Below are positions 7,607-14,339 of a DNA stretch of 24,319 bases, piece after piece; the stretch's first letter is position 1, and the number at the start of each line of letters is the position of its first letter. Below the pieces are notes generated by a model that was given only the letters and a program-made list of their open reading frames with translations, was not told the origin of the DNA and made no database searches. A program made the position numbers and the translations under genes. Location of the stretch: assembly GCA_023434855.1 (NCBI GenBank), contig JAEYSJ010000356.1, positions 1-24,319 of the forward strand, in the 5' to 3' direction. This stretch comes from Bacillota bacterium. Lineage in GTDB: Bacteria > Bacillota_C > Negativicutes > JAEYSJ01.

Positions 7607-8509
7607 ATGGCATTCGATCAAAACAAACCTGCAAATAATGGAACTATGGCAAGCGTGGATATGAGAAATAACTTTATTCATATTAAAAATGCTGTTGATA
7701 AGGAGCATGTGTGGGATGATGCAAATCCAGCAAACACCACTCATCGACTGGATCAAATTAAAGGAACGGTAACAGGCTTTACTCAAAAAGATACTGCTTC
7801 AGGAGGTTTCGATTACCAAACAGGTACAGGAAATACGTATTCTCTGATAACTCATTCTGTAAATGGCGTGGCTGCAAATACATACACGCTACAATCATTA
7901 TTGCAAGAATTAGTCAATCGTTCTCATCAGCATATAATAGAAAAGCATTTTTACAATTGCAATTGTGATTGCAATTGTGATTGTAATAGTTGCTTCGTTG
8001 CAGGTTCGAAGGTATTGATGGCCGATTGGACATGGAAGAATATCGAAGACGTAGAAATCGGTGACAAAGTTATTGGTATCGATGGTAAAAGCAATACTGT
8101 CACTGCATTTGTACGAGGATATACGACTAAGATGGGCAAGCTTGATAGCATTGGCTTAGATGCTTTATATTTCACTATATCGCATAATTTTTGGGTTCAA
8201 TACAGTGATGAACAAGTATGGGGCTCTAATGATAAAGCATTACATCTGACATCTGTTCATGATGCTATGCTATATGATAGTTTTGATATAAAAGACATGA
8301 CACTACCATATGCCACGATATATGGCTGGAACAATACAAGGGTTCAAGAAATCGGAAACGTCAAGCCTACTAAAGTATTTAATTTTAAAGTCAGCGGTTC
8401 CCATTCGTACATAGTTAATGGATATGTAGTATCTGGATGTGCATGTGAGTATAATGACTTTGACTGGTCTGCTATAGACTGGAAGGGGTTAGAGAATGTC
8501 GCAAATTAA
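7607..8509 (+). CDS. Tail-anchored cysteine-array protein with a Hint (intein/Hedgehog-type) domain
   Basis: The product has 300 residues. The ATG at 7607 follows AGGAGGAG at 7591-7598; an upstream in-frame start at 7496 would lie inside the ferredoxin gene. The N-terminus (MAFDQNKP, then RNNF at about 20) resembles that of the fibre starting at 23690, suggesting a shared virion-attachment segment. Residues 118-129 are C-N-C-D-C-N-C-D-C-N-S-C. The last of these, C129, begins a Hint domain: CFVAGSKV (129-136, nucleophile block), IEDVEIGDKVIG (146-157), block-B TxxH at T190-H193, and the C-terminal block KVFNFKVSGSHSYIVNGYVV (256-275). The usual C-terminal His-Asn is replaced by Ser-Gly before C278, and C280 follows. 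Thioester formation or N-side cleavage therefore remains possible, whereas full splicing looks unlikely. The gene overlaps the radical SAM gene by 14 bases. Confidence 0.85.
   Translation: MAFDQNKPANNGTMASVDMRNNFIHIKNAVDKEHVWDDANPANTTHRLDQIKGTVTGFTQKDTASGGFDYQTGTGNTYSLITHSVNGVAANTYTLQSLLQELVNRSHQHIIEKHFYNCNCDCNCDCNSCFVAGSKVLMADWTWKNIEDVEIGDKVIGIDGKSNTVTAFVRGYTTKMGKLDSIGLDALYFTISHNFWVQYSDEQVWGSNDKALHLTSVHDAMLYDSFDIKDMTLPYATIYGWNNTRVQEIGNVKPTKVFNFKVSGSHSYIVNGYVVSGCACEYNDFDWSAIDWKGLENVAN
7958..7981 (+). repeat. Tandem 12-bp repeat encoding Cys-Asn-Cys-Asp
   Basis: Two perfect copies of TGCAATTGTGAT stand head to tail (7958-7969, 7970-7981) and are followed by a partial third (TGTAAT). They encode the alternating cysteine array just before the Hint domain. 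Unit-wise expansion or contraction would change cysteine number without shifting the frame. Confidence 0.95.
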
Positions 8510-9548
8510 ACGGTATTTTATCTCGCTAGGTAAAGCATGCAATATGCATTGTATCTATTGCCACCAGGGAGGGGACAAGCCAGTTTGTCCCGCTCTGCAT
8601 GTAGAGAACGCAGATGTGCAGAAAATACGCGACATCGTATCTTATTTTCCAAAGACAGGCAAGTACGCTGTAACTTTATATGGAGGCGAGCCATTACTGT
8701 ACTGGGATACTATCGTTCGTCTTGTTGATGCACTACGCAATAATAATCCCGATATCAAGATTGGCATGCCGACCAATGGCTTATTATTGACAACCTCAAA
8801 AGCATTAAAATTGAATGAACTGGATGTTATGGTAGGCTTATCACATGATGGTCCGGTTTTTGAAAAGACCAGGAGGAGTAAGGACATTCTTAAAATCAAT
8901 CCTGAACCATTTTTGACGCTAAACACAAGAAGCATCAGCGCCGTAGTTTCTAAGCTTAATTGGAACTTCTACGATGTTTGGGAATATTTTGATGAGTTTT
9001 CGCTCAAACATAATTGTTGTGGTCCAGTCAGGAAAGAAAATATACAGATACAAATAGCAAAGGATGTGGAGAACAATACACCTGAAGAATTATTAATCCT
9101 CGATATGCCAGAATTTGAACAAATGTTGGATAAGGTATTCGATAATTTGGAAAATCATATACGTAATAAAGAATTTACTAGTTATGAATATCAACAATAC
9201 CGAGGGTTTATTGAAACATTAAATTTAAGGCTGAAAGAACCTGACAAAATAGGTATATGGTGTGGAGCAGACAAACAGGTTGCCCATTTGGACATGGAAG
9301 GGAATCTGTATGTATGCCATAATGTGGCAAAACCCTATGGTAATGTACGTAATTTCAAAGAGATAAAACCTGGTGGCTATAATCCTTACCTATATGATAG
9401 CAAGTGCATTGCGTGCCCCGCCTATATTATTTGTGGTGGGGCATGTCCTGTAGCACATCCTGACAAGCGGAAGTATACCTGTTATTTCATGTACCAGCAA
9501 GTGACTCGCCTCTTTAATATGCTTCATAATTTAAACAAGACTTACTAA
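8496..9548 (+). CDS. Radical SAM / SPASM domain enzyme (peptide-modifying type)
   Basis: The 350-residue protein has the radical SAM cluster motif CxxxCxxC (C15, C19, C22) and the SAM-contacting GGEP at 63-66. Its C-terminus carries a complete seven-cysteine SPASM signature: C256, then G269-x4-C274, then C304-x2-C307-x5-C313-x3-C317, and C329. SPASM proteins hold two auxiliary [4Fe-4S] clusters and mostly modify ribosomally made peptides or proteins, for example anaerobic sulfatase maturases and thioether-forming RiPP enzymes. The substrate cannot be read from the sequence. The gene overlaps the Hint-protein gene by 14 bases and shares its operon with a ferredoxin, so the Cys array at residues 118-129 of the Hint protein is the leading candidate. 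No RiPP recognition element is evident at the N-terminus. Base composition is more AT-rich than that of the tail genes. Confidence 0.93.
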   Translation: MSQIKRYFISLGKACNMHCIYCHQGGDKPVCPALHVENADVQKIRDIVSYFPKTGKYAVTLYGGEPLLYWDTIVRLVDALRNNNPDIKIGMPTNGLLLTTSKALKLNELDVMVGLSHDGPVFEKTRRSKDILKINPEPFLTLNTRSISAVVSKLNWNFYDVWEYFDEFSLKHNCCGPVRKENIQIQIAKDVENNTPEELLILDMPEFEQMLDKVFDNLENHIRNKEFTSYEYQQYRGFIETLNLRLKEPDKIGIWCGADKQVAHLDMEGNLYVCHNVAKPYGNVRNFKEIKPGGYNPYLYDSKCIACPAYIICGGACPVAHPDKRKYTCYFMYQQVTRLFNMLHNLNKTY

Positions 9549-9588
9549 TCTACTTCATAGCTTTTCAAATGCATAAAAAAGCAATATG

Positions 9589-9659
9589 AAACCGCGTTTG
9601 GATGTTATATTGTATAACGGTTTTAAGGTGAGAGTTGTGATTACATCTCATTTTGTAAT
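9589..9659 (+). promoter_or_regulatory. Cluster of inverted repeats before the 9680 gene
   Basis: The 131-base gap after the radical SAM gene holds three nested or adjacent inverted repeats: aaaccg (9589-9594) with cggttt (9618-9623), a perfect gttata-ttg-tataac hairpin (9604-9618), and attaca (9640-9645) with tgtaat (9654-9659). No T-tract follows, so this is not a convincing terminator. It may be an operator or attenuator region. No clear promoter hexamer pair was found. Confidence 0.3.
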
Positions 9660-9679
9660 AGAAAGGAAGGATGATAATT

Positions 9680-10516
9680 ATGGAATTAAATTTGGTGGTT
9701 AGGAATGCAGAGTTCAATAAATTCGCACCCGAATATCTGGATGTGATATTGGATGAAGCCCAGGAAAATATAACTGTTGATTACTACAAAATTATTAATG
9801 CAGAAATAGGAGGGACGGATGAAGATGAATTTGTAAACGGATACTCAAGTTCTAAGTATACAAAGAAAGCCACGGTAACTTTTCCAATATCAGAAATTGA
9901 TAAAAAGTTTGATACATTTTGTATTTATGTCAATGTTATGGGAGATTTATTGTTGCCTCTGAACCAATCTAGATATGTCGCAAGTTCAAGAACAGGATAT
10001 AGTATGCTTTCGAATGCTTTTAATATTTTTGATTTCAATGCAGCTTTACTCTTGAAGCAGGACGGCGAAAAACTCGTGGTACTGAGTCAGAAAATTCCTA
10101 TAAAGAATACTAACTTCAATAATGTAATGCTTTTTGAAGGCGATGCAATGTCTTTGGATATACTCAATGGCTGCTTCGACCACAAATATGACAAAGCTTC
10201 AGAAAAAGCCGATTACAGAAGAAAGAAGGTTTTACTGGAATTGGATGCTAATGAAAGCCTCTCATATATGGAGGCACAATTAGATATTCTGACCAAATTA
10301 GTATTTACTCTGCTAGAAGTTGCAGACCCAGCTATTAAAAATGCGATTAAGTTGCAGTTCCCTGAATTGAATATAGTTGAAGCCGTTTTGAAGAACACAT
10401 CATTATTGAATGTTAAGAATATTGAACATTGCATGAGAGAGATTAACACTACAAAGGCAAAAGTCCGGGAAATTCAACAGAATTATTATGAATTTAAGAG
10501 CCAACAAGGGCTCTAA
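9680..10516 (+). CDS. Soluble protein of unknown function
   Basis: The ATG at 9680 (278 residues) is preferred over the in-frame ATG at 9671 because AGGAAGG at 9664-9670 is then correctly spaced. The N-terminal two thirds look like mixed alpha/beta (ELNLVVRN, ATVTFPIS, FCIYVNVMGDLLLPL). The last third (about residues 185-278) is strongly helical and ends in a possible coiled coil. There is no signal peptide, membrane segment or cysteine-rich motif. I do not recognise the family. It follows the radical SAM gene after 131 bases with its own possible control region, so membership of the same functional set is uncertain. A 6-bp inverted repeat (AGAGCC/GGCTCT) spans its stop codon. Confidence 0.6.
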   Translation: MELNLVVRNAEFNKFAPEYLDVILDEAQENITVDYYKIINAEIGGTDEDEFVNGYSSSKYTKKATVTFPISEIDKKFDTFCIYVNVMGDLLLPLNQSRYVASSRTGYSMLSNAFNIFDFNAALLLKQDGEKLVVLSQKIPIKNTNFNNVMLFEGDAMSLDILNGCFDHKYDKASEKADYRRKKVLLELDANESLSYMEAQLDILTKLVFTLLEVADPAIKNAIKLQFPELNIVEAVLKNTSLLNVKNIEHCMREINTTKAKVREIQQNYYEFKSQQGL

Positions 10517-10607
10517 TACGAAATTTAACCTGAGTCCGTTTTCGGCTAGCCCATTCCCTTATAGCCAGCTGGTATATATTACTTCTTATCAACTATAGAC
10601 TTTGCAG

Positions 10608-10652
10608 GTAAAAGCCGTCACATTGACAGATGTCAACTGGTGACGGCTTTAC
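10608..10652. terminator. Long intergenic hairpin, possible bidirectional terminator
   Basis: A 13-14-bp stem pairs gtaaaagccgtcac (10608-10621) with gtgacggctttac (10640-10652), with one bulged A. The loop itself contains TTGAC-agat-GTCAA. The T-tract is short and interrupted on both strands, so termination is likely but not certain. It sits in the 283-base gap between the unknown gene and the TRAP operon; apart from a possible promoter, the rest of that gap holds nothing I can support. Confidence 0.5.
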
Positions 10653-10730
10653 CTTGCTGTAATCAGAATATGGAATAGCTCATCTTCACCAAAGTTAGAT
10701 TTCCGACGAATATTCCGATTGGCGCATTAT

Positions 10731-10760
10731 TTGAAAGCAAAGGGCCAATGTGCCTATATG
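10731..10760 (+). promoter_or_regulatory. Possible sigma-A promoter for the TRAP operon
   Basis: TTGAAA (10731-10736) and TATATG (10755-10760) are separated by 18 bases and lie 40 bases before the dctP start. An imperfect inverted repeat, GGCGCATT (10721-10728) with AATGTGCC (10747-10754), overlaps it and could be an operator. The -10 match is only moderate. Confidence 0.3.
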
Positions 10761-10799
10761 GACTGTGATAAAATAACCTGACTAATAGGAGGACTTTGT

Positions 10800-11780
10800 A
10801 TGATCAATAGAATAATTTCGCTATTTCTTATATGTCTATTCGCTCTCGGTGTTCTTGGATGCTCATCGAATACTGGTTCCCAGAATATTGTGCTTAAGTT
10901 AGGTACAGATGCAGCCCAGGATTATGCGACTACCATCGCCAACCGTCAGATGGCTGAAATTGTAAAAAACAAAACGAATGGTCGTATTATCATCGAAGTA
11001 TATGCTAATGCACAATTGGGTGATGGCAAAGAACTAATTGAAGCCATTCAAATGAATGCCGTGCAACTTGCTACGGTAGGGGTATTGCAGATGGCTGAAT
11101 TCAAAAAAGAGTTTGCGGTATTAGAAACACCCTATTTGATAGTAGATCAGGCACATCTTGATAAAGTTCTTGATGGTGATATCGGCCGTAGATGGCTTGC
11201 GATGGATGATATAGGTATTGTTGGCCTCACATTTTATGATAATGCTCCGCGTAGTTTCTATAACTCGAGGTCGGCAATAGAAAAGCCGGAAGATTTAAAA
11301 GGCATGAAGGTACGCACTACATCAGCTCCGATGATGATTGAAACATTAAAGATACTTGGCGCAGTGCCTACGCCTGTTCCTTTTAGTGAGGTTTATCAAG
11401 CACTACAGAACAGAGTGGTGATTGGAGCAGAAAATGATATCACGTCGTATCTTAGTAAGGGACATTTTGAGGTAGCCAAGTATTTCACGAGCAATGAGCA
11501 TACAATGGTTCCTGATATATTAATTATGTCCAAGAAGGCAATGGATAAGTTGAGTGAGGCAGACAGAGAGATCATTATTGAGGCTGCCAAGAAATCACAC
11601 AATTTTCAACGTGCAGAACAGGCTAAGAGGGTAGAGGCAGCCTATGCTAAGTTGAAAGAGTATGGAGTAATATTTACGAAAGTAGATAAGGGGCCGTGGA
11701 TTGCGGCTACCGAGTCGGTAATTGATAAGCAGAGCGATTCATTTAAGTCATTGGTGACTCAAATCCGGGATATGAAGTAA
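10800..11780 (+). CDS. dctP: TRAP transporter solute-binding lipoprotein (DctP family)
   Basis: This 326-residue protein begins with a lipoprotein signal: basic MINR, a hydrophobic stretch and the lipobox LGVLG-C21. The mature part follows the DctP pattern: FDNAPRSFY-like segment with R151, KGMKVRTTSAP with the presumed ligand-carboxylate arginine R172, then LGAVPTPVPFSEVYQALQ (187-203). The usual GVVDGQEN after ALQ is changed to NRVVIGAEN. In TRAP systems this protein binds an organic acid outside the membrane and hands it to the DctQ/DctM pair. The ligand cannot be read from sequence. TAGGAGG at 10786-10792 is the ribosome binding site. dctQ starts two bases after its stop. Its position between phage tail genes is unusual. 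Confidence 0.92.
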   Translation: MINRIISLFLICLFALGVLGCSSNTGSQNIVLKLGTDAAQDYATTIANRQMAEIVKNKTNGRIIIEVYANAQLGDGKELIEAIQMNAVQLATVGVLQMAEFKKEFAVLETPYLIVDQAHLDKVLDGDIGRRWLAMDDIGIVGLTFYDNAPRSFYNSRSAIEKPEDLKGMKVRTTSAPMMIETLKILGAVPTPVPFSEVYQALQNRVVIGAENDITSYLSKGHFEVAKYFTSNEHTMVPDILIMSKKAMDKLSEADREIIIEAAKKSHNFQRAEQAKRVEAAYAKLKEYGVIFTKVDKGPWIAATESVIDKQSDSFKSLVTQIRDMK

Positions 11781-11781
11781 T

Positions 11782-12219
11782 ATGAATAGACTTGTTGAGG
11801 GTATTGCCATGGGGTGCTTGGCAGTTATGGCCACAAGCGTTTTGTACATAGTGTTTATGCGATATATCCTTAATACCGGATATCCCTGGGGAGAAGAAGT
11901 AGCCCTGCTGAGTTGGGTTTGGCTGGGCTTTTTTAGTTCCGCTTTAGCTATTAGGGATGATACTCATATGAAGTTAACGTTCGCGGATAAATATTTACCT
12001 GCTCGTGTAATAGAAATATCGAATGTATTCAATATGATAATAATGATAGCAATATCAGCATTGGGTATATACATGGGTATAGATATGTGCATATTAGCAA
12101 GATTTAGTGAGTTGCCTGGTACAGGACTCAGTTCAATCGCTGCATATTTACCGGTACCGATTGGATTTGCAATATCTATAGTATTTTTGATACGGAGAGG
12201 ATATAAATGGAGGAGGTAG
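11782..12219 (+). CDS. dctQ: TRAP transporter small permease subunit (DctQ family)
   Basis: The 145-residue protein has four predicted membrane helices, the normal DctQ plan. It contains the conserved MRYILNTGYPWGEEVALLSW segment (about residues 26-45) followed by VWLGFFSSALAIRDDTHMK. It is made from an ATG one base beyond the dctP stop and overlaps dctM by 13 bases, so the three subunits are coupled. Length is normal for the family and no lesion is seen. Confidence 0.9.
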   Translation: MNRLVEGIAMGCLAVMATSVLYIVFMRYILNTGYPWGEEVALLSWVWLGFFSSALAIRDDTHMKLTFADKYLPARVIEISNVFNMIIMIAISALGIYMGIDMCILARFSELPGTGLSSIAAYLPVPIGFAISIVFLIRRGYKWRR

Positions 12220-13490
12220 CAATATGGCTGCTATTAGGTAGTTTTATCGTATTCATGCTGGCCCGGATGCCCATTGTGTTTGCTTTAGGCACATCGTCAT
12301 TGTTAACTGCTTTATATCTCGACTTGCCGCTTGCAATTTTAGCGCAAACAATGGTTAAAGGTATTTGGAACTTTTCGTTCCTCGCGATACCTTTTTGTGT
12401 ATTAGCGGGTGAGATAATGTGCGAAGGTACAATCATTAGGAAGCTGGTTGCTTTATCAAATTCGTTCATCGGCCATGTGCGTGGAGGTATAGCAATAGTT
12501 GATGTTACGGGATGTATGCTGTTTGGTGGTATGTCCGGTTCGTCGGTTGCAGATGCCTCCTGTGTAGGATCCGTGTCCATACCTATGATGAAAGAGAGAG
12601 GCTATGATGCGGATTATGCCGCCGTAGTTACAGCGTTTGCTTCAACACAGGGAATATTGATACCACCAAGTCATAATGCAGTTATGTATGCTATTATAGC
12701 TGGCATTTCGATATCGGACATGCTCATAGCGGGTATTATCCCAGGTGTTATGGTAGCGATAGGTACGGCAATATTGGCATATGGAATTGCTATGAAACGA
12801 AACTATGTGATAATTCCTAAAGTCACTTGGGATGAACGGTTTATGGTGATGAAGGAAGCGGTATTACCGTTAGGTGCCATTGCTATTGTTTTTGGTGGTA
12901 TAGGTCTGGGTATGTATACTGTTACCGAGTCTAATGCCATAATAGCGATCTATGCGTTCTGTTTATCCTTGTTAGTATACAGGGAGTTATCTCTGCGCAG
13001 CATTACATCCATATTATACAGAAGCGTCTGTACCTTATCGAATGTAATAATATTGATATCATTTTCAGCACCATTTGGATGGTTATTAGCTTATCTAAAG
13101 GTACCTAGTATAGTAACTCATGGCATATTGTCATTTTCGAATAATGAATATATCGTGATGCTTCTTATAAATTTTATCTTACTTGTATTGGGCTTTATGA
13201 TAGATACAACCCCTACTTTGATAATATGCACACCTATCATGCTGCCGATCGTTATGCAATTCGGGGTGGATCCAATCCAGTTTGGAATGATGATGATGAT
13301 GACTATGTGCATTGCATTGGTTCATCCGCCATTAGGCATTTCATTATACGTTTCATGTGCCATTGCAAAGGTGCCGGTAGAGAATGTAATTAGGACGTCA
13401 ATTCCGTTTTATGTGATGATGCTTGTAATACTTTTGCTCATAATTTTTATTCCTTCAGTAACTCTGTTTTTGCCTAATTTAGTAAATTAA
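12207..13490 (+). CDS. dctM: TRAP transporter large permease subunit (DctM family)
   Basis: The 427-residue, 11-12-helix protein is full length for DctM. Family hallmarks are present: the LARMPIVFALG start, FLAIPFCVLAGEIM, LFGGMSGSSVADA (about 110-122), GILIPPSHNAVMYA, and a second half with VTESNA, IDTTPTLIICTPIMLPI and LVHPPLGISLYV. It forms the sodium-driven transport channel with DctQ. The ATG at 12207 has GGAGAGG at 12194-12200; the ATG at 12224 is out of frame. A terminator follows the gene, closing the operon. Confidence 0.93.
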   Translation: MEEVAIWLLLGSFIVFMLARMPIVFALGTSSLLTALYLDLPLAILAQTMVKGIWNFSFLAIPFCVLAGEIMCEGTIIRKLVALSNSFIGHVRGGIAIVDVTGCMLFGGMSGSSVADASCVGSVSIPMMKERGYDADYAAVVTAFASTQGILIPPSHNAVMYAIIAGISISDMLIAGIIPGVMVAIGTAILAYGIAMKRNYVIIPKVTWDERFMVMKEAVLPLGAIAIVFGGIGLGMYTVTESNAIIAIYAFCLSLLVYRELSLRSITSILYRSVCTLSNVIILISFSAPFGWLLAYLKVPSIVTHGILSFSNNEYIVMLLINFILLVLGFMIDTTPTLIICTPIMLPIVMQFGVDPIQFGMMMMMTMCIALVHPPLGISLYVSCAIAKVPVENVIRTSIPFYVMMLVILLLIIFIPSVTLFLPNLVN

Positions 13491-13537
13491 AGGTTATTAG
13501 GTAACCAGTAGGCTAAAATAACTTACTTTAAGTCGAA

Positions 13538-13564
13538 AGAGCCAAGGCGGCTCTATTTTTATTG
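13538..13564 (+). terminator. Rho-independent terminator after the TRAP operon
   Basis: AGAGCC (13538-13543) and GGCTCT (13549-13554) form a stem with a five-base loop and are followed by ATTTTTATT. It isolates the TRAP operon from the tail genes downstream. Confidence 0.8.
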
Positions 13565-13673
13565 GATGAAATTAGACTTTTATCCCCTAAACTGTACGGA
13601 TAATTAATAGAGGAATAAATCTGAGATGGTATCAGTTTCTTCTAACTCATGAATTAAACAGGAGGTAAAGAAC

Positions 13674-13823
13674 ATGTATTGCCCACTACTTTGTATGAAC
13701 CCCGATAGCTCAGTGACTTCTTTGGGACAGTGTAAAGAAGAAGCCTGTGCCTGGTGGATTATTACTAATGACATTGGTAAATGCGCGATTTGTCAAATGG
13801 GAGAGAAAGCAGCAAACCCCTAA
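13674..13823 (+). CDS. Small six-cysteine protein, probable metal-binding
   Basis: The 49-residue protein has six cysteines: C3, C7, C20, C25, C37 and C40. The CxxC at 37-40 and the spacing of the others suggest a zinc- or iron-sulfur-stabilised mini-fold. The ribosome binding site GGAGGTAAAG lies directly upstream at 13661-13670. The stop is 29 bases before the next gene's start, so it appears to be the first gene of the tail-tube operon. Its role is unknown. No transport or DNA-binding signature is visible. Confidence 0.65.
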   Translation: MYCPLLCMNPDSSVTSLGQCKEEACAWWIITNDIGKCAICQMGEKAANP

Positions 13824-13852
13824 GAATACACTTATACAGAAAGGAGACGCTT

Positions 13853-14329
13853 ATGGTTCCAACATTAAAACTAAGCGATGTCATGAATAAATGGCGGGAT
13901 GCCTTAAAGGCAAGTACAAGCATACGGAATTTTTGTATGACACAATATAATAGTCCGCCTAAAATATCTATCGGTTCTGACCCCAAACATTTATCAGCGG
14001 CTACAGAGTATCCGCTGATTATTCTTTATCCCGGTGCAAAAGAAGAAGGATTGGAACTCCAGGAATATACTTATAAACTAACTGTCAAATGGGCAGTCCT
14101 GCAATCGGAAACAGTCAAAACAGGTGATGTGACGGAATACGCGGGAGTCACAGAATGTGATGAGCTTGGACAGCTGATCTATTTGGAACTGGCTGGACTA
14201 AATACGGATAATCCGATTAGCAGTGTCCGTTACAATCTAGATCCGGTTGCCTGCTATCCGCGCTTTCCCGGTTGGATGGATATTACTTTAAAAATTACGC
14301 CTGTTAACGGCTACAGCATTCAATATTAG
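13853..14329 (+). CDS. Putative tail terminator / tail completion protein (lambda gpU position)
   Basis: The product has 158 residues. The ATG at 13853 follows AAGGAG at 13841-13846; an upstream in-frame ATG at 13781 would overlap the six-cysteine gene and lacks such a site. The sequence is a compact alpha/beta protein: an N-terminal helix (LSDVMNKWRDALKAS), then strands with EYPLIILYPGAKEE, a central LTVKWAVLQ and a C-terminal MDITLKITPV. Tail terminators cap the tail tube and join it to the head, and are normally encoded just before the tube protein, as here. The call rests on size, fold impression and position. Confidence 0.6.
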   Translation: MVPTLKLSDVMNKWRDALKASTSIRNFCMTQYNSPPKISIGSDPKHLSAATEYPLIILYPGAKEEGLELQEYTYKLTVKWAVLQSETVKTGDVTEYAGVTECDELGQLIYLELAGLNTDNPISSVRYNLDPVACYPRFPGWMDITLKITPVNGYSIQY

Positions 14330-14339
14330 GAGGAATAAC

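Noticed and set aside
7991..8450. Hint domain considered as a splicing intein with a C-extein
   Set aside because: The C-terminal His-Asn is missing and only about 22 residues follow, so splicing in the usual way is not supported.
8496..9548. Radical SAM enzyme considered as a pyruvate formate-lyase activase or anaerobic sulfatase maturase
   Set aside because: The complete SPASM motif excludes the activase type, and no sulfatase or glycyl-radical enzyme is nearby.
10497..10514. AGAGCC/GGCTCT inverted repeat over the stop of the 9680 gene, considered as a terminator
   Set aside because: Only 6 bp and not followed by a T-tract.
10653..10781. Open frame in the gap before dctP whose end (AKGQCAYMDCDKIT) looks like a zinc-finger or HNH fragment
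   Set aside because: It has no start codon or ribosome binding site, overlaps the hairpin and ends only 18 bases before dctP. It could be a relic, but nothing beyond a C-x4-C pair supports it.
12224..12226. ATG with a perfect GGAGGAGG upstream as the dctM start
   Set aside because: It is out of frame with the dctM reading frame; the ATG at 12207 gives the normal family N-terminus.
13491..13673. Gap between dctM and the six-cysteine gene searched for tRNA, attachment sites or further genes
   Set aside because: Apart from the terminator at 13538 no cloverleaf, direct repeat or credible reading frame was seen.
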